The translations under genes and the position numbers were made by a program. A stretch of DNA of 64,000 nucleotides from Paenibacillus chondroitinus NBRC 15376 (lineage in GTDB: Bacteria; Bacillota; Bacilli; Paenibacillales; NBRC-103111): NCBI RefSeq assembly GCF_004000765.1, contig NZ_BILW01000028.1, positions 17,802 through 81,801 of the forward strand, read 5' to 3'. This document shows positions 30,000-37,639 of the stretch, one piece after another; position 1 is the stretch's first letter; each line of letters opens with the position of its first letter. The notes under the pieces are model-generated. The model made no database searches, was not told the origin of the DNA, and saw nothing but the letters and a program-made list of their open reading frames with translations.

Positions 30000-32510
30000 C
30001 TATTTGTTCACGGCATCCAAAAATTTGAGAGAGTCAAAAGCTTTTTTCAAACGAGCTTCATTAGCCTCTGTTCGAACCGCTTCGTCCATGCGCAGCGTAA
30101 CGGTATAGGTCATTTGATTTTGGCTGAAAATGTACGTCGTTTCTTTGTAAGGCACTTTGGCGCTCACATAATTAACTTCGTATTTCTTCGCCTTCACGCC
30201 GCCAAGCACTGTCGATTCTTCGTCGGTATAGGCATATTCGCTATCGCTATCGTGACTCTTCTTCTGCGAAGCGTCCTCTTCTTTTACCGCATCTTCATAA
30301 GATGTGACTGCATCTGCGTTGATCGTCAAGTAACCTCCAGTGAAAAGGAAGGACTTGCTCGCTTGGTCTTTGTTGTCGTAGGACTTGCTGCTTGTCCACT
30401 TTTCAGGAATTTGCAGCGTGTATTTATATTTCTCATTTTTGTAGGTAATGGTACGATTCGGATCCATTAATTCGTCCAGATCTTGAATGAAACCAAGCTC
30501 TTGGTCCATGTTGTCTTTATCTACTTCGATCGTGGTGGTTAAGGTGTGCAAGAGATCATTGATCTCAGCCCCCTCCTCCTCCTGCGGATAGCTGACTTCA
30601 ACTTCATACTTATACTTATCCTTAATGAAAAAGAGGGAGTACCCGGCGGTCCATTTGTTGCCGAGCGTTTCGGCATGAGCTGTCTTTAAAGCCGGAACGC
30701 CGGCCAAAGTAAGCTCCTCAGGGGCGCTGATCTTACGATATTTCTGCACATACTGCGCTTCAAGCTGTTTGCGCTCACGATCAGCCCACGCGGCCAACGT
30801 GTCGCCGGATGAAGCCGAAGTCACCTCAACCTGCAGGGATTGCGAATAATCAGAATTAAAGAAGGAGGAGTTTCCGGTATAACTGCTTTTCTGCCAGCTG
30901 GAAGGCAGGGCAAATGACAAACCATACTCATTCGTGTAAGTCGTATTGCCATTAGAATAGACCGAAATATCTTTGAGCGATTCATCTTGCGCATTAAAGG
31001 AAAGCTTAAATGAATCAAGTAAATCATTATAGCTATTTTGTTTAAAATCGTTATTATAGTGATCTTTTGTTACAAATAATTGCACTTTATATAGGCGCCC
31101 TTGGTGAAGATAACCACGCGTTTGAATGTAGCCGTCATCTCCGGAGCGGCCAACAATTTTGGCAAACGGACCGCCTTCGCGCTTGACATACTGGCGCTCC
31201 AGAATCGTGGATGCCGCGATACCACTATAGTCATCGTCTTCGCTACCGGTCAATTTGTTCAAAAGCGCCGACGGAGACAGCTCATCGCTCTCGTTATCCA
31301 CTTGGATGGACAAGGAGAACTCCCCTTTGGCATCCACGAAGCTAACCGAGTCACCCTCCTCGGATTGGTGCCCTTTCACCAAACCTGCCGGGTATTTCAT
31401 TGACCAGCCAAAATGGCTGTCGCCGATCTTGGTTTTACCGCGGTCCGCGTCCAAGTCAGACCCCTCCGCGTCTTCTTTCCACTTCGTTTCGGGATGCAGC
31501 ACTTCGCCGAGCGTAACAGACTTCGTCACGGACGCACCCTCTGACTGAATGGTGATATCCACTTTTTCATCCGGCAAATACTTCTTAATCGCCTCATTGT
31601 AGTCGACCAGCGTCTTCACCTTGTTCGCCCCGATGGAAACGACCAGATCGTCCTGCTCAATGCCAGCTGCCGCAGCCGGTGAGTCAGGGTCGACGTAAGC
31701 AACCCGAAGTCCTGTTGAGCTAGGTAAACCAACGACGGCCTCCCAGCTTTCTTCCAGCTCCAGCCCCAAATAAGGGCGTTTCACTTTCCCATACAATTGA
31801 AAATGCTTCAACACATACTTGACGGTGTCTACCGGAATGGCAAAGCCGAGATTTTCAACCCCGAAATCGGCATATTTCATCGTATTAATACCGATAACCT
31901 CACCGTTCATGTTAATCAACGCGCCCCCGCTGTTGCCAGGATTGATCGCCGCATCCGTTTGAATGAGCTGATATTGCGAGCTAACCGAGCGGTCAAGTCC
32001 GCTGACAATCCCTACGGTAACGGAATTTCGCAAAGCGAAAGAAATCGGCGTCCCGATTGCCGCGACGGTTTCCCCCACTTTAATATCCGAGGAAGAAGCA
32101 AAGGTCGCGGGCGTTAAGCCGGTGGCGTCGATTTTGACCAAAGCCAAGTCGCTCTCCTCATCGATATTCGTGGCATGCCCGTTATAAGTAGTGCCGTCCG
32201 ATGTAACAACGACGATATTTTTCATATCTTTGACTACATGTGCATTCGTCACGATGACGCCATTGGACTCGACGATTACACCAGTGCCGTGCGCAAGATT
32301 AAAACGATTTTTCTCTAGCGTTTTATCTGAATCGTAGGATGGCTTGCCGATAATCGCAACAACCGACGGCGAGGCTTTTTCAATCACTTTAGGAACCTCG
32401 GCATTTATTTCGGCTGCATAAGAAGGTGACGGCCCCTGCAGGGATACAAGCAAGAAGGCGGCCAGTAGCGCTGTTGCCCCTTTTTTAGCAACGGTATTCC
32501 AATTCCCCAT
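30000..32510 (-). CDS. secreted HtrA-like serine protease with PDZ domain and repeated C-terminal domains
   Basis: The 836-residue protein has a cleavable signal peptide (TALLAAFLLVSLQGPSPSYAAE), a trypsin-like domain (about 35-235) with His in VTNAHVV, Asp in ESDLALVK and Ser in NPGNSGGALIN, and one PDZ domain (about 240-340; PDSPAAAAGIEQDDLVVSIG). The remaining 470 residues hold three similar modules, each starting near an aromatic-rich strand (HFGWSMKYPAGL, YGLSFALPSSWQ, YKYTLQIPEKW) that resembles PsbP/DUF1795-like folds. Classical HtrA ends soon after PDZ, and Bacillus HtrA has a transmembrane anchor rather than a signal peptide. It probably acts in extracytoplasmic protein quality control. 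Confidence 0.88.
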   Translation of the reverse strand: MGNWNTVAKKGATALLAAFLLVSLQGPSPSYAAEINAEVPKVIEKASPSVVAIIGKPSYDSDKTLEKNRFNLAHGTGVIVESNGVIVTNAHVVKDMKNIVVVTSDGTTYNGHATNIDEESDLALVKIDATGLTPATFASSSDIKVGETVAAIGTPISFALRNSVTVGIVSGLDRSVSSQYQLIQTDAAINPGNSGGALINMNGEVIGINTMKYADFGVENLGFAIPVDTVKYVLKHFQLYGKVKRPYLGLELEESWEAVVGLPSSTGLRVAYVDPDSPAAAAGIEQDDLVVSIGANKVKTLVDYNEAIKKYLPDEKVDITIQSEGASVTKSVTLGEVLHPETKWKEDAEGSDLDADRGKTKIGDSHFGWSMKYPAGLVKGHQSEEGDSVSFVDAKGEFSLSIQVDNESDELSPSALLNKLTGSEDDDYSGIAASTILERQYVKREGGPFAKIVGRSGDDGYIQTRGYLHQGRLYKVQLFVTKDHYNNDFKQNSYNDLLDSFKLSFNAQDESLKDISVYSNGNTTYTNEYGLSFALPSSWQKSSYTGNSSFFNSDYSQSLQVEVTSASSGDTLAAWADRERKQLEAQYVQKYRKISAPEELTLAGVPALKTAHAETLGNKWTAGYSLFFIKDKYKYEVEVSYPQEEEGAEINDLLHTLTTTIEVDKDNMDQELGFIQDLDELMDPNRTITYKNEKYKYTLQIPEKWTSSKSYDNKDQASKSFLFTGGYLTINADAVTSYEDAVKEEDASQKKSHDSDSEYAYTDEESTVLGGVKAKKYEVNYVSAKVPYKETTYIFSQNQMTYTVTLRMDEAVRTEANEARLKKAFDSLKFLDAVNK

Positions 32511-32605
32511 GACGGTCTTCCTCTCTTAACAAAATATGACAGTGACTAGAATCTAGCATATTTGTGATAGAGAGACAATACAAATTTTCCCACATAAAAA
32601 GGGGT

Positions 32606-33427
32606 TTATCGACATTCCGTTATACGCTGCGGGTGGGTGTAGACCGTTAATTGGTCCCTACGGATGAAGCCGACGACCGTAATTCCTAGGTCCTGCGCCA
32701 ATCTAAGCGCCAAGTCCGTTGGGGCAGATTTCGACAGCAAAATACCGACTCCGATTTTGGCAACCTTGAGCACCACCTCGGAAGACACCCTCCCGCTGAA
32801 GGCAATCACTTTATCACGAACGGATATTCGCTGCCTCAGGGCATGACCGTATATTTTATCCAAAGCATTATGCCGTCCGATATCCGACCTGCTCAAAAGC
32901 AGCTCATTCGCCGTGCACAAGGCCGCATTATGCAGTCCCCCCGTAGCCCGAAAATCCGCCGACTGTTCCTGCATGAGGTTCATAAGGTGAAAACACTGCT
33001 GAATCGTAATCTGGAGTTTCGTAGAAACGGTTTTGGCCGTGCGAGCGTCATTGTGAAAATAAAACTGACGGCTTTTGCCGCAGCAGGAGCCTATGAACCG
33101 TTTGGACACCATTTGCTTACTTAGCTGGTGCAAGTGACGCAGCTTCACGTGGGCGAAGCCGCGCTCCTCCTCCAAGGTGAGAGACTCGATCTGATCGACG
33201 AATCGAATCAGCCCTTCAGAAGCGAGAAAGCCGGTAACCAGATCAACCGTATCCGTTGGCGTGTGCACCAGCGTTGCAAATTCCTCGCCATCTACCTTGA
33301 TCGTTAATGGCGTCTCCGTCGCGATCGTGTCCTCTTGAGGGAGAATCTCTGTGCCATTGTAGCGGTAAATGTTCCATGTTGTCGTTGAAGAACGTCCCGG
33401 CTCAACCTGATCTTGTTCGTTTTCCAT
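32606..33427 (-). CDS. fdhD: formate dehydrogenase accessory sulfurtransferase FdhD
   Basis: FdhD transfers sulfur from the cysteine desulfurase to the molybdenum cofactor of formate dehydrogenase. The product (273 residues from the ATG at 33427) has family motifs LVTGFLASEGLI, SCCGKSRQFYF with the reactive adjacent cysteines, FRATGGLHNAALC and SDIGRHNALDKIYG. An in-frame GTG at 33436 overlaps the stop of the oxidoreductase gene (GTGA); ATG 33427 follows GGGGTGAGG. Its tight coupling to the oxidoreductase implies the latter is its client. Confidence 0.93.
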   Translation of the reverse strand: MENEQDQVEPGRSSTTTWNIYRYNGTEILPQEDTIATETPLTIKVDGEEFATLVHTPTDTVDLVTGFLASEGLIRFVDQIESLTLEEERGFAHVKLRHLHQLSKQMVSKRFIGSCCGKSRQFYFHNDARTAKTVSTKLQITIQQCFHLMNLMQEQSADFRATGGLHNAALCTANELLLSRSDIGRHNALDKIYGHALRQRISVRDKVIAFSGRVSSEVVLKVAKIGVGILLSKSAPTDLALRLAQDLGITVVGFIRRDQLTVYTHPQRITECR

Positions 33428-33432
33428 CGTCC

Positions 33433-35790
33433 TCACCCCGCCTCGATCTCCAGCTCTTCAATCCGCTTTTCGACGTAACGCGTGTCTTTGTGGGCATGGT
33501 ACGTTTCTGCCTTCTCCACAATAACCGCTGTATTATATTCCGGGATGCCGGCATGCGGCTCGTAAACGCCTTTCGGGATCAAGCTGTTCCCTTCCGGCCA
33601 GTGAACTTCAATGTTGCCGGTTCTGATCTCGGCAAATTTGACCCTGCCGTGCATGCTGCCGAACCGGTTGTAGACCACAACCGCCTCCCCTTCGCTTAGA
33701 GCAAGAGGCGCCGCATCCCCGGGGTGGATCAGCACATCGTAACGATCCGCTTCGTTGAACGGATCGATGTCGCTGTAGATCATCGAGTTGAACTGTTTGC
33801 CGCGCCGTGTCGTCACGGCAAAGTGCCCTTCCGGCTTCCGCAGCTGCGGGAGCTCGATCGGCAGCAGCGCGCCGCGGCCATCCGGCGTCGGACAGACGCC
33901 GTCCTCGCACAGCCAAGCGCCGCCGTATTGAAACACATCACCGCGCTCACGCAGGTGCTGAATGCCGTTGTAGCTTGGCGCGGCCAGCGCAATCTCCTCG
34001 CGAATGGCCGCGGCGCTGCCGCAGCCGAGATGCCGGGCGGCCGCTTCGGGCTTCACGCGGCGGGCCAGATCGGCGTAGATCGCCCACTCCGCGCGGGCTT
34101 CGCCAATCCGCGGGCCGGCGATCTCCGGCGAGAAGTACACCATGCGCTCCGTCGAGGTGGACGTGCCTCCCCCGGGCTGCTCGTAGCGCGTCATCGCCGG
34201 CAGCACTACCACGGCCTCCCGCGCGTCCAGCAGCGTGGAGGTATTCAGGATGATGTCCTGGTGAACACGGACATCGACAGCGGTTAGCGCTTCGCGGACG
34301 AATGCCGGGTCAGGCATCGTCTCCAGGAAGTTGCCTCCGGATGTGTAGAACAGCCGGAGCTTCCGCTCCTGCTCCTCAGGCAGGAGCGCGTTCTCCAGGG
34401 TGACACCAACAATGTCACCTTGCCAGCTCGGCAGCGCGAAGCCCCAGAGCTGCTCGATGCGGCTGCGGTCGGCGGCATTGCTGATGTCGCCGCCGGGCAA
34501 AGAGAAGGGGTCCGCGCCCATTTCGCCGGAGCCCTGCACGCCGCTGTGGCCGCGGATGGGCATCAGCCCGCAGTGTTCGCGGCCGAGGAAGCCGCGCAGG
34601 AGGGCGAGATTCGCCACCTGCGAGATGTTGTCCGTGCCGAAGCGGTGCTGTGTGAGCCCCATGCTCCACACGAAAACCGCGGACGCGGCACGCGCCAGCA
34701 GCTGAGCGAACTCGCGCATGCGTTCGCGGGTGAGCCCGGACGACTGCTCGAGCGTCGTCCAGTCCTGCTGCGCCACGTGGGCGCGCAGCTGCTCGTAGCC
34801 GTTCGTGTGCGCTTGCACGAACGCGTGGTCGACGGCGGAGCCGGGCGCGGCCTCCTCCATCTCGAACCAGACCTTCATGACACCGTTCATGAAGGCAATG
34901 TCTCCGCCGATGTTCACTTGGTACACATCGTCGGCAAGCTTGGTCCCGAATAATGCCGATTCGGGAATCGAAGGGATCCAGTACTGCTCCATAGAGGGCT
35001 CATAGTACGGGTTAATGACAATGATCTTCGTCCCTTTGCGCTTGGCCGCATACATATACTTCGTCGAGACCGGCTGATTGTTCGCGGCCACACTGCCCCA
35101 GAACACAAGGACGTCCGTTCCGATCCAGTCCTTGTAATTACATGTTGAAGCGCCGACACCGACGGAGCGCTTCAAGGCCGTTTTTGACGGCGAGTGACAG
35201 ATGCGCGAGGCGTTGTCGATATTGTTCGTACCCAGCAGCCTCGCCACCTTCGCCGCCGCATAATAAGACTCGTTCGTGATCCCTCTGGCCGTCAGATAAA
35301 AAGCCATCCCCTTCGGGTCAATCGCCCGCGCCTTCGCCGCGATCGTGTCCATCGCCTCATCCCATGTGGCGCGGCTGAATTTCCGCTCCCCGTGCCGCCG
35401 TATGAGCGGATAGGGAATACGCCCGAGCTGCCTTAGCTCCGTGCTGCTCATGCGGCTCAGCTCGTCGATATCCGCATGGAGCAGCTCCTCGCGGATCGCC
35501 GGCATCGTATTCAGCCGAAGCACGTTCAGCCGTGTCGTGCAGAGGTGCGGCCCTGCCAGCGTCTGGTCGTAAAGCCCCGACACGCCTAATGCACAGCCAT
35601 CGCAGACCCCTTGCGTCAATATTCGGTAGGCATAAGGAAGATTATCCCGATTCTGCCAAGCAATCTTGGCCGTTTCCCGAATATGCTGCGGCTTTACTTT
35701 GCCTAACCCGAACGGCACCTTGCTGACCCACAGCTTCGGATCCGGTTTGGACGGCAGCTTGATCGGTCCTGTGTGCTTTGTTTTTCCCAT
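33433..35790 (-). CDS. FdhF/YdeP-family molybdopterin oxidoreductase (formate dehydrogenase-like)
   Basis: The 785-residue protein belongs to the YdeP-type molybdopterin family (formate dehydrogenase alpha-like). Visible features are an N-terminal CDGCALG pair of cysteines, the active-site region ASRICHSPSKTALKRSVG, a pterin-binding GTDVLVFWGSVAANNQP segment, RGHSGVQGSGEMGADP in the middle, and a C-terminal aspartate decarboxylase-like barrel (YDVLIHPGDAAPLALSEGEAVVVYN). No separate iron-sulfur or membrane subunit is encoded nearby, suggesting a soluble enzyme. Formate as substrate is not certain; members also act in acid resistance. The start at 35790 has AAAGGAG at 8-9 nt; an upstream extension is rejected. 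It overlaps or abuts fdhD. Confidence 0.88.
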   Translation of the reverse strand: MGKTKHTGPIKLPSKPDPKLWVSKVPFGLGKVKPQHIRETAKIAWQNRDNLPYAYRILTQGVCDGCALGVSGLYDQTLAGPHLCTTRLNVLRLNTMPAIREELLHADIDELSRMSSTELRQLGRIPYPLIRRHGERKFSRATWDEAMDTIAAKARAIDPKGMAFYLTARGITNESYYAAAKVARLLGTNNIDNASRICHSPSKTALKRSVGVGASTCNYKDWIGTDVLVFWGSVAANNQPVSTKYMYAAKRKGTKIIVINPYYEPSMEQYWIPSIPESALFGTKLADDVYQVNIGGDIAFMNGVMKVWFEMEEAAPGSAVDHAFVQAHTNGYEQLRAHVAQQDWTTLEQSSGLTRERMREFAQLLARAASAVFVWSMGLTQHRFGTDNISQVANLALLRGFLGREHCGLMPIRGHSGVQGSGEMGADPFSLPGGDISNAADRSRIEQLWGFALPSWQGDIVGVTLENALLPEEQERKLRLFYTSGGNFLETMPDPAFVREALTAVDVRVHQDIILNTSTLLDAREAVVVLPAMTRYEQPGGGTSTSTERMVYFSPEIAGPRIGEARAEWAIYADLARRVKPEAAARHLGCGSAAAIREEIALAAPSYNGIQHLRERGDVFQYGGAWLCEDGVCPTPDGRGALLPIELPQLRKPEGHFAVTTRRGKQFNSMIYSDIDPFNEADRYDVLIHPGDAAPLALSEGEAVVVYNRFGSMHGRVKFAEIRTGNIEVHWPEGNSLIPKGVYEPHAGIPEYNTAVIVEKAETYHAHKDTRYVEKRIEELEIEAG

Positions 35791-35832
35791 TATGAGCAGC
35801 TCCTTTATAGCTGGATTGAATTGGTATGATGC

Positions 35833-35903
35833 AAAAAACCACCGCAAAACACGCCCTGCAAACTTCCTTTTTCGAAAGTTACAAGCGATGTTCTACAGTG
35901 GTT
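35833..35903 (-). terminator. long hairpin with U-tract in the leader of the oxidoreductase gene, possible attenuator
   Basis: On the minus strand AACCAC...GCTTGTAACTT folds back on AAGTT...GGCGTG...GCGGTGGTT, a long imperfect stem with G-T pairs, ending in TTTTTT 40 nt before the start codon. The position between promoter region and gene fits conditional termination. A small hairpin (AAGTGC-CAA-GCACTT, 35926-35940) precedes it. I tried to match a molybdenum-cofactor aptamer and could not. Confidence 0.6.
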
Positions 35904-36080
35904 AGTCTCCGGCAGGTTCGCTACCAAGTGCCAAGCACTTCTATGATGTATATGCCGCACTCGTGTAATCTAGCTGGCATTATTTTCTTTACGTAGTCTT
36001 CGGGTTCAGAACCCTTTAGCAGGGCTGGTGATAGGTGCGCGTGTTGATGCTGCTACTGTTGCTCTAGCTCCTACCGAGTC

Positions 36081-36265
36081 TAACGGACCGAGATACCTCT
36101 ATTCGCGTCTTTTAAGGTGAAAATAAAATCTAACGGACACCAGCGACGCTATTTACCATGAAATGACCTAAATCCACCACTAATGATGCAAATAACGGCT
36201 CCTCAGTCCGTTAGCCTCTCCTATTTCGCCGAAAAGTCGACAATAAGGTATCCGTAAGTCCGTTA
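36081..36265. repeat. family B four-unit intergenic element, copy 1
   Basis: Direct units at 36081-36103 and 36131-36153 (TAACGGAC...CTATT), inverted units at 36191-36213 and 36242-36265 (AATAACGG...AGTCCGTTA). Distances are 50, 60 and 51 bp; total 185 bp. It lies between two minus-strand genes. Bases 36266-36430 contain nothing else I recognise. Confidence 0.88.
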
Positions 36266-36430
36266 CATTCTGCGAGAGCCTCGAAGGTTCATTATCAGCA
36301 CGGCATGCGGTCTTCCGCATCTCAATCCCACACGGTTCCAATGTTCCACAATTCCCGCATTTCGGCGCAACCATGTTCCACTGTATCACGTCTCACCATT
36401 TCCGTGTGTTCAGCACCACGAAGTAACAGC

Positions 36431-36793
36431 CTACTTCCCACCAAACTTCTTCTCCAAATCCTGATCAAAAACGAATACGGACATCCCCAAGTCCTGCTCA
36501 ATGTCGATGTCAACGAACAGTTGGACGAATTTCGCGCCAAGCAGTTCTTCCATCTCTACAGGGGGGTGGTCGCGATACATCTCTTTGACCATTTCCGTGC
36601 GAGCCGTGCGGAGCATTTGTCTGCCATCGCCCGTTTTCGCCATAAACTTCTCCACCGGTGATAGGTTGCCTGCCATTTCGCAGATTGCCCAGCACTTGCA
36701 AAATGTCGTCGTCACGCGCTCTGGCCCTTTGCCCATATGCCTTTTGCGATAGGCCTTGACCAGGTTACTGAATTCGGCCTCCATTCGGTTCAT
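36431..36793 (-). CDS. DUF2294 (MpsC-like) domain protein
   Basis: The 120-residue soluble protein resembles the DUF2294/MpsC family (EAEFSNLVKAYRKRHMGKGPERVTT; VRTARTEMVKEMY-like helix). Members are small and of poorly known function, proposed to act with a membrane-potential-generating system, and I recall them near formate dehydrogenase genes in Bacillota. Here it is upstream of the oxidoreductase on the same strand, 640 bp away. ATG follows AAAGGTGG. Confidence 0.75.
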   Translation of the reverse strand: MNRMEAEFSNLVKAYRKRHMGKGPERVTTTFCKCWAICEMAGNLSPVEKFMAKTGDGRQMLRTARTEMVKEMYRDHPPVEMEELLGAKFVQLFVDIDIEQDLGMSVFVFDQDLEKKFGGK

Positions 36794-36882
36794 CGGCCAG
36801 CCACCTTTATGTTTGCTCCTTCAATCATAGCAAGAAAGCGCATACCTGACTAGGGGGAGGTTACGCCTGCGAGCTGCTCTCC

Positions 36883-36996
36883 TCAATCGCGATCCTCTTC
36901 ATCCCATCTACGGGAGTACGCCTTCCGAGTTACCCAGAACGTCGCTCCAAGTATGATAACAAGGGCAATTACGCCCAAAATAATAGCGCCGGTCAT
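36883..36996 (-). CDS. 37-residue YtzI-like membrane peptide
   Basis: A short frame too small for routine calling reads MTGAIILGVIALVIILGATF, then WVTRKAYSRRWDEEDRD. It has one N-terminal transmembrane helix and a charged tail with TRKAYS, similar to the T-KAYS tail of Bacillus YtzI. AAAGGAG lies 11 nt upstream and a second GGAAGGA adjoins the ATG. It precedes the DUF2294 gene by 90 bp on the same strand and may be co-transcribed. Function is unknown. Confidence 0.65.
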   Translation of the reverse strand: MTGAIILGVIALVIILGATFWVTRKAYSRRWDEEDRD

Positions 36997-37096
36997 TTCC
37001 TTCCACTCTCCTTTTATGCCTTATCTATACAATACCTGAAATACGTGGAGCGGTGCAAAGAGCATTTTACAAGTAGGGAGGAAGTGGAATCATGTA

Positions 37097-37125
37097 TTGA
37101 CAGGATCGAAAAGCGTATCTAAGAT
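37097..37125 (+). promoter_or_regulatory. sigma-A promoter of the marR-ABC exporter operon
   Basis: A perfect TTGACA and TAAGAT are 17 bp apart, about 35 bp before the MarR ribosome site. A/T-rich partial dyads around 37119-37135 may be the MarR operator but are not convincing. Confidence 0.75.
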
Positions 37126-37160
37126 ATTAATTAGTCACCTAACAAAAAGGAGGATATCCG

Positions 37161-37607
37161 TTGTCGCGTCACACGAATCCCGATTCGCTCACACATATGA
37201 TGTCTCATTTGTTGAAAATGCACCGCCGTACGATCGATCAAATCATTCATCCGTATGACGTTTATCCCGGACAACCGCCGCTGCTCCTTGCCCTGTCCGC
37301 CGAAGACGGACTCAGTCAGCGCGAGCTTGCTGCGCGCATCCACAATAAGCCGGCAACATTGACGGTTATGGTTGACCGCATGGAGAAAACAGGCCTTGTC
37401 GAACGCCGGCCAGACCCGACGGATCAGCGGGTTACCCGCGTTTATTTAACCGATAAAGGCAAGGAAGTCACCGTCCATGTCAAGGAAGCCATTAAGGCGA
37501 CGGATGAGCTGACCTTTTCGCATTTTCTGCCTGAGGAAATCCTCCTATTTCGCCGTCTTTTGCTTCAAATGCAGGCGAATCTGCGTCCGAAAGAGGAAGA
37601 AAATTAG
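37161..37607 (+). CDS. MarR family transcriptional regulator
   Basis: The 148-residue protein has the MarR winged helix: LSQRELAARIHNKPATLTVMVDRMEKTGLVERRPDPTDQR is the recognition helix plus wing. The start is TTG, 7 nt after a perfect AAAGGAGG. It is the first gene of a likely operon with two ABC half-exporters (32-bp gap), so it should be the local repressor, released by a transported or toxic compound. Confidence 0.92.
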   Translation: MSRHTNPDSLTHMMSHLLKMHRRTIDQIIHPYDVYPGQPPLLLALSAEDGLSQRELAARIHNKPATLTVMVDRMEKTGLVERRPDPTDQRVTRVYLTDKGKEVTVHVKEAIKATDELTFSHFLPEEILLFRRLLLQMQANLRPKEEEN

Positions 37608-37639
37608 TTAGCCACCAAACAAAGAAAGGACTTCTTGCG

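Noticed and set aside
33608..34953. Several long open frames within the oxidoreductase gene on both strands
   Set aside because: They are arginine- and alanine-rich shadows caused by high GC; the oxidoreductase frame is the only one with conserved motifs.
35833..35990. Molybdenum-cofactor riboswitch
   Set aside because: Location is right, but I could not find the conserved Moco aptamer segments; kept only as an unclassified leader.
36002..36014. tRNA-like T-arm (GGGTTC-A-GAACCC)
   Set aside because: It is a simple palindrome; no acceptor stem, anticodon arm or D-arm can be fitted around it.
36081..36265. Possible insertion sequence or MITE
   Set aside because: No transposase, no target-site duplication, and units recur inside the element at fixed distance rather than only at its ends.
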